Source: Deltaproteobacteria bacterium
GTDB lineage: Bacteria; Desulfobacterota; DAOWNY01
Length of the DNA: 7,873 nt
Assembly (NCBI GenBank): GCA_030642325.1
Contig: DAOWNY010000078.1
Location: 1 to 7,873 of the forward strand
Direction of reading: 5' to 3'
The notes beneath the pieces were generated by a model. The model saw only the letters and a program-made list of their open reading frames with translations. It searched no databases and was not told the DNA's origin. The translations under genes and the position numbers were made by a program. Below are positions 1 through 5,769 of the stretch, in pieces (the stretch's first letter is position 1; each line of letters starts with the position of its first letter).

Positions 1-19
1 CAGAGGGACTGGATTTGAG

Positions 20-850
20 ATGGAAAAAGTAATTGTTGCAGCCGTGCAGATGAATTCCGGTCCTGATAAAGAAAAAAATATTGATACGGCAAAACGGTTA
101 ATCAAAATCGCTTGCCAAAGGGGGGCAAAACTGGTGATTTTGCCCGAACTTTTTAACTGGCGGGGGAAACCGGAGGACGAGAGAAGATTTTCGGAAACCA
201 TACCAGGCAAAACCACAAAAATAATGGCTAAGATATCCGCTTCTTTAAAGATTTACCTTCTGGCCGGTTCAATTACAGAAACGATTAAAGACAATAATAA
301 GACTTATAATTCCAGCGTTTTCCTGGGTCCATCCGGGGATATAATGGCCGTTTATCGAAAACTTCATCTTTTTGATGCGGCGATGATGGGATGTCCCACT
401 GTAAAGGAGCCGGAGTCGAAAGAAAGGGGTAAGGAAGTTGTAGCAGTTGACACGCCGCTGGGGAAAATAGGACTTACCATCTGCTACGACCTTCGCTTTC
501 CCGAACTTTATCGCAGGCTGATTAAAGAGGAAGTAAAAATAGTGGGGATTCCTTCCGCTTTTACCTTCGATACCGGCAAGGTGCACTGGGAGGTGCTCGT
601 CAGGGCAAGGGCAATCGAGAATCAAATTTACGTCATTGCTCCCAATCAGTTCGGGAAAAATCCCATGGGGTATAAAGATTTCGGCAACTCCCTCATTGTT
701 GATCCATGGGGAAAAGTCCTCGCCAGGCAAGGACAAGAACAAGGGGAAGGGGTAATTACTGCTGAAATCAGGCTTGATTACCAGGATAAATTGAGAAGGT
801 TTTTTCCGGTCTTGAAGAATATCAGGAGGGATATATGGGGGGATGATTGA
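20..850 (+). CDS. Carbon-nitrogen hydrolase (nitrilase superfamily), probable omega-amidase/Nit-type amidase
   Basis: A 276-residue single-domain protein with the complete nitrilase-superfamily catalytic set. Glu43 lies in LPELFNW, Lys114 in YRKLHLFD, and the nucleophile Cys155 in ICYDLRFPELYR. A KVHWEVLVRARAIENQ segment follows at about 187-202. The family hydrolyses small amides (omega-amides of alpha-keto acids, deaminated glutathione, carbamoyl compounds) in the cytoplasm through a thioester intermediate. The ICYDLRFPE context and compact length resemble Nit/omega-amidase members more than true nitrilases or the longer NAD synthetase and apolipoprotein N-acyltransferase fusions. The start MEKVIVAAVQM matches the usual family N-terminus. 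The frame is open to the window edge and the Shine-Dalgarno is weak (GGA 6 bp upstream), so an upstream start cannot be excluded. It converges with the minus-strand cluster and ends 4 bp from the neighbouring stop. It has no evident link to lysine synthesis, and its exact substrate is unknown. Confidence 0.9.
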   Translation: MEKVIVAAVQMNSGPDKEKNIDTAKRLIKIACQRGAKLVILPELFNWRGKPEDERRFSETIPGKTTKIMAKISASLKIYLLAGSITETIKDNNKTYNSSVFLGPSGDIMAVYRKLHLFDAAMMGCPTVKEPESKERGKEVVAVDTPLGKIGLTICYDLRFPELYRRLIKEEVKIVGIPSAFTFDTGKVHWEVLVRARAIENQIYVIAPNQFGKNPMGYKDFGNSLIVDPWGKVLARQGQEQGEGVITAEIRLDYQDKLRRFFPVLKNIRRDIWGDD

Positions 851-854
851 TTGA

Positions 855-1121
855 CTACCCTCGTTCCATGAATTTCTCCCTGCATTCCTTGCTGCAAAAA
901 TAAAAAGTTTTTCCATTCATCCGGGTGGTGATCGCCCCTTTTTTGGTAATATAAGTATTACAAATTGGATCTTTAACCATCTCGTCTTCCAGGATATTGG
1001 AATTTTTCGGAAAACTTACTGAATCTTCCTGTTTTTTGGGGGGAAAGGATAAGATTATTTTTAATACTCGAAAGGTGAGATAAGTGAGAAAAAAAATCAG
1101 CAATAAGCGAAGAATAAACAT
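855..1121 (-). CDS. Small membrane-anchored YHS/TRASH-type metal-binding protein (PP0621-like)
   Basis: An 88-residue protein. Residues 1-26 form a very hydrophobic N-terminal helix with no lipobox or obvious signal cleavage site, so it probably anchors the protein in the inner membrane. After a polar linker, residues 49-88 form a YHS-like domain: KDPICNTYI, then NGKTFYFCSKECREKF, with Cys54, Cys76 and Cys80. YHS/TRASH domains bind metal ions through such cysteines. The short TM-plus-YHS layout matches small proteins annotated as PP0621 family, whose role is not established. The ATG follows purine-rich GAGGGAAGGG. It begins 21 bp after the folK stop, so it is probably the last gene of the dapA-to-folK transcript. 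There is no terminator between it and the converging amidase gene. Confidence 0.75.
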   Translation of the reverse strand: MFILRLLLIFFLTYLTFRVLKIILSFPPKKQEDSVSFPKNSNILEDEMVKDPICNTYITKKGAITTRMNGKTFYFCSKECREKFMERG

Positions 1122-1142
1122 GGGGCCCTTCCCTCGGTTTTT

Positions 1143-1631
1143 TTAATTGATCCTGATCACTTTTTGGGTGCTGTTTAGGAGTTTTACCAGGTCGGAAATC
1201 GACTGTTTCAGCAGGGGGTGGATCAGCTTTGGGTTGATTTCCATTAAAGGAACCAGAACAAACATTCTCTGATGGAGCAGCGGATGGGGTAAAGTAAGGC
1301 GTGGGCTCTCCATTATTACCCGATTAAAAAATAATATATCCAGATCGATCGTTCGGGGTGCCCATTGATATGGCCGCTGTCTTTTTAGGTTTACTTCTAT
1401 TTTTTGGAGAAACACCAATAAATCAACCGGACTAAATGAAGTTTTAAGCAAAACCACGCAGTTGATGAACCAGTCCTGGTTATCAACTCCCACCGGCTCT
1501 GTTTCATAGAATGAGGATTGAGAAACCACTGAAATATGGGTCCCGGCTTTCATTTGATCAATAGCGTTAAGGCAATTTATTTTTTTGTTTTCCAGGTTAG
1601 AACCAATTCCCACGTAAGCTATATTTTTCAC
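1143..1631 (-). CDS. folK: 2-amino-4-hydroxy-6-hydroxymethyldihydropteridine diphosphokinase (HPPK)
   Basis: A 162-residue protein of standard single-domain HPPK length. It transfers pyrophosphate from ATP to 6-hydroxymethyl-7,8-dihydropterin in folate synthesis, in the cytoplasm. The N-terminus has the YVGIGSNL signature. FYETEPVG and the WFINCVV pterin-pocket region follow at about 41-60. The hallmark RTIDLDILFF at 93-102 provides the two Mg-binding aspartates Asp96 and Asp98, and LPHPLLHQRMFVLVPL follows at 114-129. The start codon is GTG (1631-1629). A strong GGAGGTG lies 9 bp upstream, inside the last codons of dapL. A nearby ATG overlapping the dapL stop is out of frame. It starts 3 bp after dapL, so it is very likely translated from the same mRNA. 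The folate gene appears to travel with the lysine block as an operon passenger. Confidence 0.95.
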   Translation of the reverse strand: MKNIAYVGIGSNLENKKINCLNAIDQMKAGTHISVVSQSSFYETEPVGVDNQDWFINCVVLLKTSFSPVDLLVFLQKIEVNLKRQRPYQWAPRTIDLDILFFNRVIMESPRLTLPHPLLHQRMFVLVPLMEINPKLIHPLLKQSISDLVKLLNSTQKVIRIN

Positions 1632-1634
1632 TTT

Positions 1635-2801
1635 TCATAACACCTCCCTGATCCGCTCCACCGCTTTATTCATTACTTCCCTGCTTACCGTCAAGGCCAT
1701 CCGGATATAGCCCTCCCCGTACTCTCCCAGACCTACCCCCGGAGTGGTTACTACCCCTGCCTCATTTAGCAGGAAAGAAGCAAATTCAATGGAATTTCTT
1801 CCAGGGGGAACGGGGATCCACACATAAAAAGTAGCTTTGGGATCTTCCACCTTAAAACCGATTTTTCTCAATCCCCGACAGAGAACATCCCTTCTATCCT
1901 GATAGATTTTCCTCATCTCTTTCAACCAGGTATCATCCCCCTCCAGGGCTTCCACACCGGCCAGCTGTACCGCTTGAAAGACCCCCGAGTCAATGTTGGT
2001 CTTTATTTTTCCCAATCCTTCGATTACTTCACTATTTCCCACTGCAAATCCGATTCGCCAGCCGGTCATATTAAAGCTTTTGGAAAGAGAATGGAACTCA
2101 ATTCCGACTTCTTTTGCCCCTTCTACTTCCAGGAAACTGATGGGCCGGTAGTCATCAAAAAACAGTTCGGTGTAAGCCGCATCGTGGCAGACAATTATTT
2201 GGTATTTTTTTGCAAACCTGATCACCTCGGAAAAAAATTTTTTATCGGCTACCGCTGCGGTGGGGTTATTGGGATAGTTAAGAAATATCAGCTTTGCTGC
2301 CCTGGCTACCTGGGGGGGGATCTTTGCAAGGTCGGGCAAGAAATTGTTTTTTTTCAAAAGGGGCATAACATAAGGAATGCCCCCGGCAAAGAGTGCAGCG
2401 CTGTTATAAACCGGATAGGCCGGGCTGGGAATGAGCACTTGGTCCCCCGGGTTCACAAAGGCAAGAGGGATATGAGCAATCCCTTCTTTAGAGCCTATCA
2501 GAGAAACCACTTCGGTTTTGTAGTCTAGTTTTACTCCGAATCTTTTTTGGTACCAACGGGTTACCGAAATTCTAAAATCATCCATGCCCGAATAGGATGG
2601 ATAATGGTGATTCACCGAGTCCTGACAGGAATCCTTCAGTCTATCAATAATGTACTGGGGGGTGGGAAGATCAGGGTCGCCAACCCCCAGGTCAATGATT
2701 TCCTTACCCTTTTTTTTTACTTCCTCCGTCATACGATCAATCTCAGCAAAGAGATAGGGAGGAAGATTTTTAATCCGATCTGCCTTTTCAATTTTCATCA
2801 T
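1635..2801 (-). CDS. dapL: LL-diaminopimelate aminotransferase
   Basis: A 388-residue class I/II (fold type I) PLP-dependent aminotransferase. It converts tetrahydrodipicolinate plus glutamate directly to LL-2,6-diaminopimelate, skipping the acylated intermediates of the dapD/dapC/dapE route. Visible signatures are the N-terminal IDLGVGDPDLPTP (36-48), NYPNNPT (175-181, PLP-contacting Asn), CHDAAY (205-210, the Asp that pairs with the pyridine nitrogen), and the Schiff-base Lys241 in SLSKSFNMTGWRIGF. The C-terminal Arg367 (YIRMAL) binds the carboxylate. Family resemblance alone could also suggest an aspartate or alanine aminotransferase. The position directly after dapA and dapB, and the N-terminal DRIKNLPPYLFAEID stretch typical of DapL, favour DapL. 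It starts at the first of two adjacent ATGs, with AGGA upstream, 9 bp after the dapB stop. Confidence 0.9.
   Translation of the reverse strand: MMKIEKADRIKNLPPYLFAEIDRMTEEVKKKGKEIIDLGVGDPDLPTPQYIIDRLKDSCQDSVNHHYPSYSGMDDFRISVTRWYQKRFGVKLDYKTEVVSLIGSKEGIAHIPLAFVNPGDQVLIPSPAYPVYNSAALFAGGIPYVMPLLKKNNFLPDLAKIPPQVARAAKLIFLNYPNNPTAAVADKKFFSEVIRFAKKYQIIVCHDAAYTELFFDDYRPISFLEVEGAKEVGIEFHSLSKSFNMTGWRIGFAVGNSEVIEGLGKIKTNIDSGVFQAVQLAGVEALEGDDTWLKEMRKIYQDRRDVLCRGLRKIGFKVEDPKATFYVWIPVPPGRNSIEFASFLLNEAGVVTTPGVGLGEYGEGYIRMALTVSREVMNKAVERIREVL
1641..1647 (-). promoter_or_regulatory. Shine-Dalgarno for folK embedded in the dapL 3' end
   Basis: On the minus strand GGAGGTG occupies the codons for the last residues of DapL, 9 bp before the GTG of folK. 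It decides the GTG start over the out-of-frame ATG that overlaps the dapL stop (ATGA). It also suggests translational coupling of the two genes. Confidence 0.75.
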
Positions 2802-2810
2802 GTCTGATTC

Positions 2811-3620
2811 CTATTTATTTTTTAGCCCTAAAACATCATGCATATCATAAAATCCGATTTTTTGCCCGATGATCCATTTTGCCGCTGTAACCGCTCCCCT
2901 GGCAAAATTATCGCGGTTGTTGGCGCGATGGATTATTTCTAAACTTTCACCAATACCCCCGAAGAGTATCCGATGTTCTCCCACGATATCTCCTGCTCGA
3001 ATCGACTGGATTCCTATCTCTTTTGAAGTCCGTTCGCCGATAATCCCCTTTCGCTGATAGACACCCACTTTTTCCAGATCCCTTCCAAGGGTTTGGGCAA
3101 GGGTCTGGGCAATTTTCATTGCCGTCCCGCTGGGGGCATCTTTTTTCAGGCGATGGTGGGTCTCAATGATTTCAACATCGTATTCATCCTTCAAAATATT
3201 GGCAATATACTCTACTACCCTGAACAGCACATTAATTCCCACACTCATATTGGGAGAAATTACCAATTTGGTCTCTTTGGAAAGTTTTTTTATCTCTTTC
3301 ATCTGGGATAAAGAAAAACCGGTGGTACCGATCACAATCGCCTTTTTTTCCGATTTGGCCAGTTGAAGATTGTCCAGGGAGGCCGTTGGAGAGGTGAAAT
3401 CGATGATTACTTCTCCCCTGGAAATAATTTTTTTCAGATCTCCCTCGATTTTTACGGGGGATCTCCCCGGTTTGGATCCTGTTTCGCAAAAACTGCCAAC
3501 CGCGGGGTGGTCCGCTTGCTCAAGGGCACCGGTAAGTTCTATACCTTCAGTTTCCCCGATTACCCCAATAATTTTTTGCCCCATCCTTCCCGCTGCTCCG
3601 GTAACAATTGCCTTGATCAT
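2811..3620 (-). CDS. dapB: 4-hydroxy-tetrahydrodipicolinate reductase
   Basis: A 269-residue protein of typical DapB length. It reduces the DapA product to tetrahydrodipicolinate using NAD(P)H, in the cytoplasm. The N-terminal Rossmann dinucleotide motif GAAGRMG is at 8-14, followed by GALEQADHPAVG at 31-42 and GTTGF at 98-102. The catalytic/substrate-binding signature ETHHRLKKDAPSGTA spans 153-167, with His155 and His156 and Lys159 aligning to the E. coli His159/His160/Lys163 set. The later IGIQSIRAGDIVGEH segment is also characteristic. The ATG is preceded by AGGAG at 7 bp. It begins 9 bp after the dapA stop and ends 9 bp before dapL, so it is the central gene of a tight dapA-dapB-dapL-folK unit. 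Confidence 0.96.
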   Translation of the reverse strand: MIKAIVTGAAGRMGQKIIGVIGETEGIELTGALEQADHPAVGSFCETGSKPGRSPVKIEGDLKKIISRGEVIIDFTSPTASLDNLQLAKSEKKAIVIGTTGFSLSQMKEIKKLSKETKLVISPNMSVGINVLFRVVEYIANILKDEYDVEIIETHHRLKKDAPSGTAMKIAQTLAQTLGRDLEKVGVYQRKGIIGERTSKEIGIQSIRAGDIVGEHRILFGGIGESLEIIHRANNRDNFARGAVTAAKWIIGQKIGFYDMHDVLGLKNK

Positions 3621-3629
3621 CGGTTTCTC

Positions 3630-4502
3630 CTACAATAATCCGTAATCTTTCATTATTTTTTTCAACTGATTTAAATTTGACTCCAACATGGTTGACATGG
3701 GAAGCCGTAATTCCCCTGATATTTTTCCCATTAAAGAGAGGGCGGTTTTTACAGGAATGGGATTTGTTTCCAAAAACATGCCGGCAATTAACGGCAACAA
3801 TTTGTAATGAAATTTTTGGGCCTTTTTTAGATCTCCCTCCATAAATGCATTATACAAGTCGGTTGTATCAGCGGGGGCAACATTGGCTACGGTAGAAATT
3901 GCCCCCTTTCCTCCCACGGATAAAAGTGGCAGGGTCAAGACGTCATCGCCTGAGACCACGCTGAAATTGTCATTGCACAGATTTATGATTTCACTTACCT
4001 GGGCCAGCGATCCGCTTGCCTCTTTTATTCCTACAATATTGTTAATCATGGACAGACGTGCGACGGTTTGGGGAGTCATGTTAACCCCGGTTCTACTTGC
4101 AATATTGTAGAGGACGATGGGGATGGGTACTTCCCCGGCAATTTTTTCAAAGTGTTGATAAAGCCCTTCTTGGGTGGGACGATTGTAATAAGGGGTAATC
4201 ATTAAAACTGCATCCGCGCCGGCGCTTTTTGCGTGCCGTGTAAGCTCGATAGCCTCCTGGGTATTGTTTGAACCGGTCCCCGCAATGACGGGAACTTTGC
4301 CGTTAACGGCATCAACGGCTATGTCAATAACCAGATCATGTTCGTGGTAAGAAAGGGTTGCCGACTCCCCGGTGGTTCCGCAGGGAATAATGGCGTTGGT
4401 ACCATTATTAATTTGAAAATCAATCAACTCCCGCAAACCGTTTTCATCAACTTTTCCGTCCTTAAACGGGGTTACGATGGCCACCATGGATCCTTTAATC
4501 AT
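3630..4502 (-). CDS. dapA: 4-hydroxy-tetrahydrodipicolinate synthase
   Basis: A 290-residue TIM-barrel aldolase of full length. It condenses pyruvate with aspartate semialdehyde, the committed step to DAP and lysine. The GTTGES motif gives Thr43 and Thr44. TPYYNRPTQEGLYQHF gives Tyr106, VLYNIASRTG gives Tyr132 and the substrate-binding Arg137, and VGIKEASG gives Schiff-base Lys160. These match the E. coli Thr44/Thr45/Tyr107/Tyr133/Arg138/Lys161 set with a one-residue offset. The complete dipicolinate synthase motif set, together with dapB directly downstream, argues against the related N-acetylneuraminate lyase or KDG aldolase. The ATG has an AGGAG Shine-Dalgarno 6 bp upstream. It is separated from dapF by a 459-bp gap full of repeat remnants, the edge of which lies about 30 bp before this start. 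It therefore probably needs its own promoter or read-through across that gap. Confidence 0.97.
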   Translation of the reverse strand: MIKGSMVAIVTPFKDGKVDENGLRELIDFQINNGTNAIIPCGTTGESATLSYHEHDLVIDIAVDAVNGKVPVIAGTGSNNTQEAIELTRHAKSAGADAVLMITPYYNRPTQEGLYQHFEKIAGEVPIPIVLYNIASRTGVNMTPQTVARLSMINNIVGIKEASGSLAQVSEIINLCNDNFSVVSGDDVLTLPLLSVGGKGAISTVANVAPADTTDLYNAFMEGDLKKAQKFHYKLLPLIAGMFLETNPIPVKTALSLMGKISGELRLPMSTMLESNLNQLKKIMKDYGLL

Positions 4503-4531
4503 TATTTTCTCCTGAATATTTTCGACCTTAC

Positions 4532-4559
4532 GGTTAGGTATTAGCTATCAGGTGTTGGC
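4532..4559. repeat. Heptad repeat island 1
   Basis: Four in-phase 7-mers: GGTTAGG, TATTAGC, TATCAGG, TGTTGGC. They overlap the last codons and the stop of the IVP remnant, so the gene's 3' end runs into the repeat array. The first two units recur, reverse-complemented, at 7860-7873. Confidence 0.65.
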
Positions 4560-4740
4560 TTTTGCATGAAACCATTCAACATCCGCTTGATCTCGTTACA
4601 TTTGCCGATCTAATTCCAGCTTAAGTTGAGATACAAGTTAAAAACACTCATCAGCGAAACCCCCTTGTAATACGATGGACCTCTATCACCAACTGGTGCG
4701 CTTTTAGCCATACTTTTAGCTCTTTAAAATTTCTTATAAT
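4541..4740 (-). pseudogene. Four-helix-bundle protein (23S rRNA intervening-sequence protein family) pseudogene, internally deleted
   Basis: On the minus strand, codons at 4734-4654 read RN-FKELKVWLKAHQLVIEV-HRITRGFR and then stop (TGA, 4653-4651). This is a clear match to helix 1 of the IVP/four-helix-bundle family, whose members usually begin like FxELxVWQKAHxLVLEIY. After a short unrelated stretch, codons from 4606 read GKCNEIKRMLNGFMQKPTPDS and stop (TAA, 4543-4541). This matches the family C-terminus of the type EIxRMLNGLIxxL. The central part, which normally holds the conserved RRAxxSIxxNIAEG segment, is missing. No ATG precedes the first piece; only ATT and ATA codons are present after an in-frame TAG. 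Intact members have roughly 115-130 residues, so about half is lost. Family identification rests on recall of the motif, not a search. Confidence 0.7.
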
Positions 4741-4771
4741 ACCTAATACCTAACCGCTAACAGCTAATAAC
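4737..4771. repeat. Heptad repeat island 2
   Basis: Five consecutive 7-mers in exact phase: TAATACC, TAATACC, TAACCGC, TAACAGC, TAATAAC. They lie on the 5' side of the IVP remnant (minus strand), just inside the 18-bp edge motif. With island 1 they bracket the pseudogene. Confidence 0.7.
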
Positions 4772-4813
4772 CGCGCAGCTTGAATATTTTCACAACTTAT
4801 AAAAAAAGGTTGA

Positions 4814-4897
4814 GTAATTGCCGTTTTGAGCGAAACGAAACAATCTTTTTTAAGTATCAAGGAGATTGTTTCGTCACCCAAGGCTCCCCGCAATGAC
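4814..4897. repeat. Palindromic intergenic element with a strong hairpin
   Basis: The element starts GTAATTGC and ends GCAATGAC. Its centre is a perfect 12-bp inverted repeat, ACGAAACAATCT at 4835-4846 against AGATTGTTTCGT at 4863-4874, which can extend by two T-G and two T-A pairs to leave an 8-nt loop. The outer arms also resemble each other in inverted orientation. The composition (ATTGC...GAAACAATCT / AGATTGTTTCG...GCAATGAC) resembles a dispersed palindromic repeat I recall from many bacterial genomes (GTCATTGCGAG...GAAGCAATCTC type). It lies downstream of dapF, so the hairpin could affect the 3' end of that transcript. No U-tract immediately follows the stem, so it is not called a terminator. 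The rest of the gap (4898-4961) shows nothing recognisable. Confidence 0.7.
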
Positions 4898-4961
4898 ATT
4901 GAGGTGCCGGTAACAGTGTTTTTATATACCAGGCCTTTTTGAGAAGGTGCATATTTCTTTG

Positions 4962-5768
4962 CTAAATCTCACCCCGGTAAGCGATTTTAGCGTCTCCTTC
5001 CAAAAAAATTTCTTTAAATCCTTCCCGGGTTTTTTTGAAAAACACCTTTAATGCTTCTCCTCCCCTGGTATGGACCAAAACCGGGGAAACAATCAAATTT
5101 TTACAGGAGGCGATGAGGGCCGAGGCGATGCAACCGGTACCGCAGGCAAAGGTTTCATCTTCTACCCCCCTTTCGTAGGTTCTGATTTTGAGATTCAAAC
5201 TATCCGGGACCGTAATGAAATTTACGTTGGTTCCTGCCGGCTGAAAACGTTTGTGATTACGGAAAAAACGACCCACCCGTAAAACATCAATGTGCGCCAA
5301 ATCATCTACAAATTCTACCAGATGGGGAACTCCGGTATTAACGGAGTGAAGGATATGTTCATCCTCTTCAAGAAAAAGTTTTGTATCGAGGATAATGCCG
5401 GAAGGTTCGGTCATTTCAAGCTTTATTTTCTCCCCATCAACCGCCGCCTTGATGATCCCGGCCCGGGTTTCAAAGGACAGGTTATTACCCCCGATTCCCA
5501 TAAGATGGGCAAATCGAGCCGCACATCTCCCACCGTTACCGCACATCTCGGCCTCACTTCCGTCGGCATTGAAAAATTGCCACTTAAAATCAGCAGTTTC
5601 AGAATTTTCGATAAAAATGAGACCATCAGCTCCCACAAAAAATTTTCGTTGGCAGACTTTTGCCGCAAATTCTCCCATATGGGGCTTTGAAAGGATTCCC
5701 TTACGATTATCGATGAGGATAAAGTCATTTCCGCTTCCATGCATTTTAAAAAATGAGATCTTATTCAT
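4962..5768 (-). CDS. dapF: Diaminopimelate epimerase
   Basis: A 268-residue cofactor-independent epimerase. It interconverts LL- and meso-DAP with a two-cysteine acid-base pair. Cys76 sits in AEMCGNGGRC and Cys209 in ETFACGTGC, the two signature sites. The N-terminus FFKMHGSGNDFILID is diagnostic of the family and fixes the start at ATG 5768-5766. A longer in-frame opening to 5921 runs into lysA on the same strand in another frame and adds 51 non-family residues, so it is rejected. GTNVNF at 179-184 and RTYERGVEDE at 196-205 are also conserved. The ATG lies 1 bp after the lysA stop with only a distant GGAG 13 bp upstream, so translation is probably coupled to lysA. It is followed by a 459-bp gap before dapA instead of abutting it. 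Confidence 0.96.
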   Translation of the reverse strand: MNKISFFKMHGSGNDFILIDNRKGILSKPHMGEFAAKVCQRKFFVGADGLIFIENSETADFKWQFFNADGSEAEMCGNGGRCAARFAHLMGIGGNNLSFETRAGIIKAAVDGEKIKLEMTEPSGIILDTKLFLEEDEHILHSVNTGVPHLVEFVDDLAHIDVLRVGRFFRNHKRFQPAGTNVNFITVPDSLNLKIRTYERGVEDETFACGTGCIASALIASCKNLIVSPVLVHTRGGEALKVFFKKTREGFKEIFLEGDAKIAYRGEI

Positions 5769-5769
5769 C

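Larger units (their letters stand above)
4532..4785 (-). repeat. Left composite repeat element (edge motif + heptads + IVP remnant + heptads)
   Basis: Read on the minus strand, the 254-bp unit begins with an 18-bp edge motif (ATTCAAGCTGCGCGGTTA, 4785-4768). It passes through five 7-bp-periodic units and the remains of a four-helix-bundle protein gene, and ends in four more heptads at 4559-4532. The stretch 4532-4630 is repeated in inverted orientation at 7773-7873, with a perfect 51-bp core (4558-4608 against 7796-7846) and only a few differences outside it. The edge motif recurs at 7624-7641 with 16 of 18 matches. The unit lies wholly in the dapF-dapA gap. It looks like a degenerate non-autonomous mobile unit. 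No transposase and no clear target-site duplication is visible. Confidence 0.8.

Noticed and set aside
269..916. 215-residue minus-strand opening across the amidase gene
   Set aside because: It lies antisense to a gene with full catalytic motifs and shows no recognisable domain.
1974..2528. 184-residue plus-strand opening inside dapL
   Set aside because: Antisense shadow of a well-supported aminotransferase, with no protein-like motifs.
4503..4531. A promoter for dapA in the repeat-derived DNA just upstream
   Set aside because: I tried several -35/-10 pairings on the minus strand (including around 4540-4575) and none matched well at 16-18 bp spacing.
4687..4698. CACCA-AC-TGGTG palindrome as an operator
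   Set aside because: It falls inside the recognisable IVP helix-1 codons and is short, so coding ancestry explains it better.
4532..4785. CRISPR array or tRNA in the dapF-dapA gap
   Set aside because: The repeats are adjacent 7-mers without spacers, and no cloverleaf or tRNA arms are visible.
4801..4807. Terminator for dapF using the T-run on the minus strand
   Set aside because: The seven-T run is about 30 bp beyond the strong hairpin and has no adjacent GC-rich stem.
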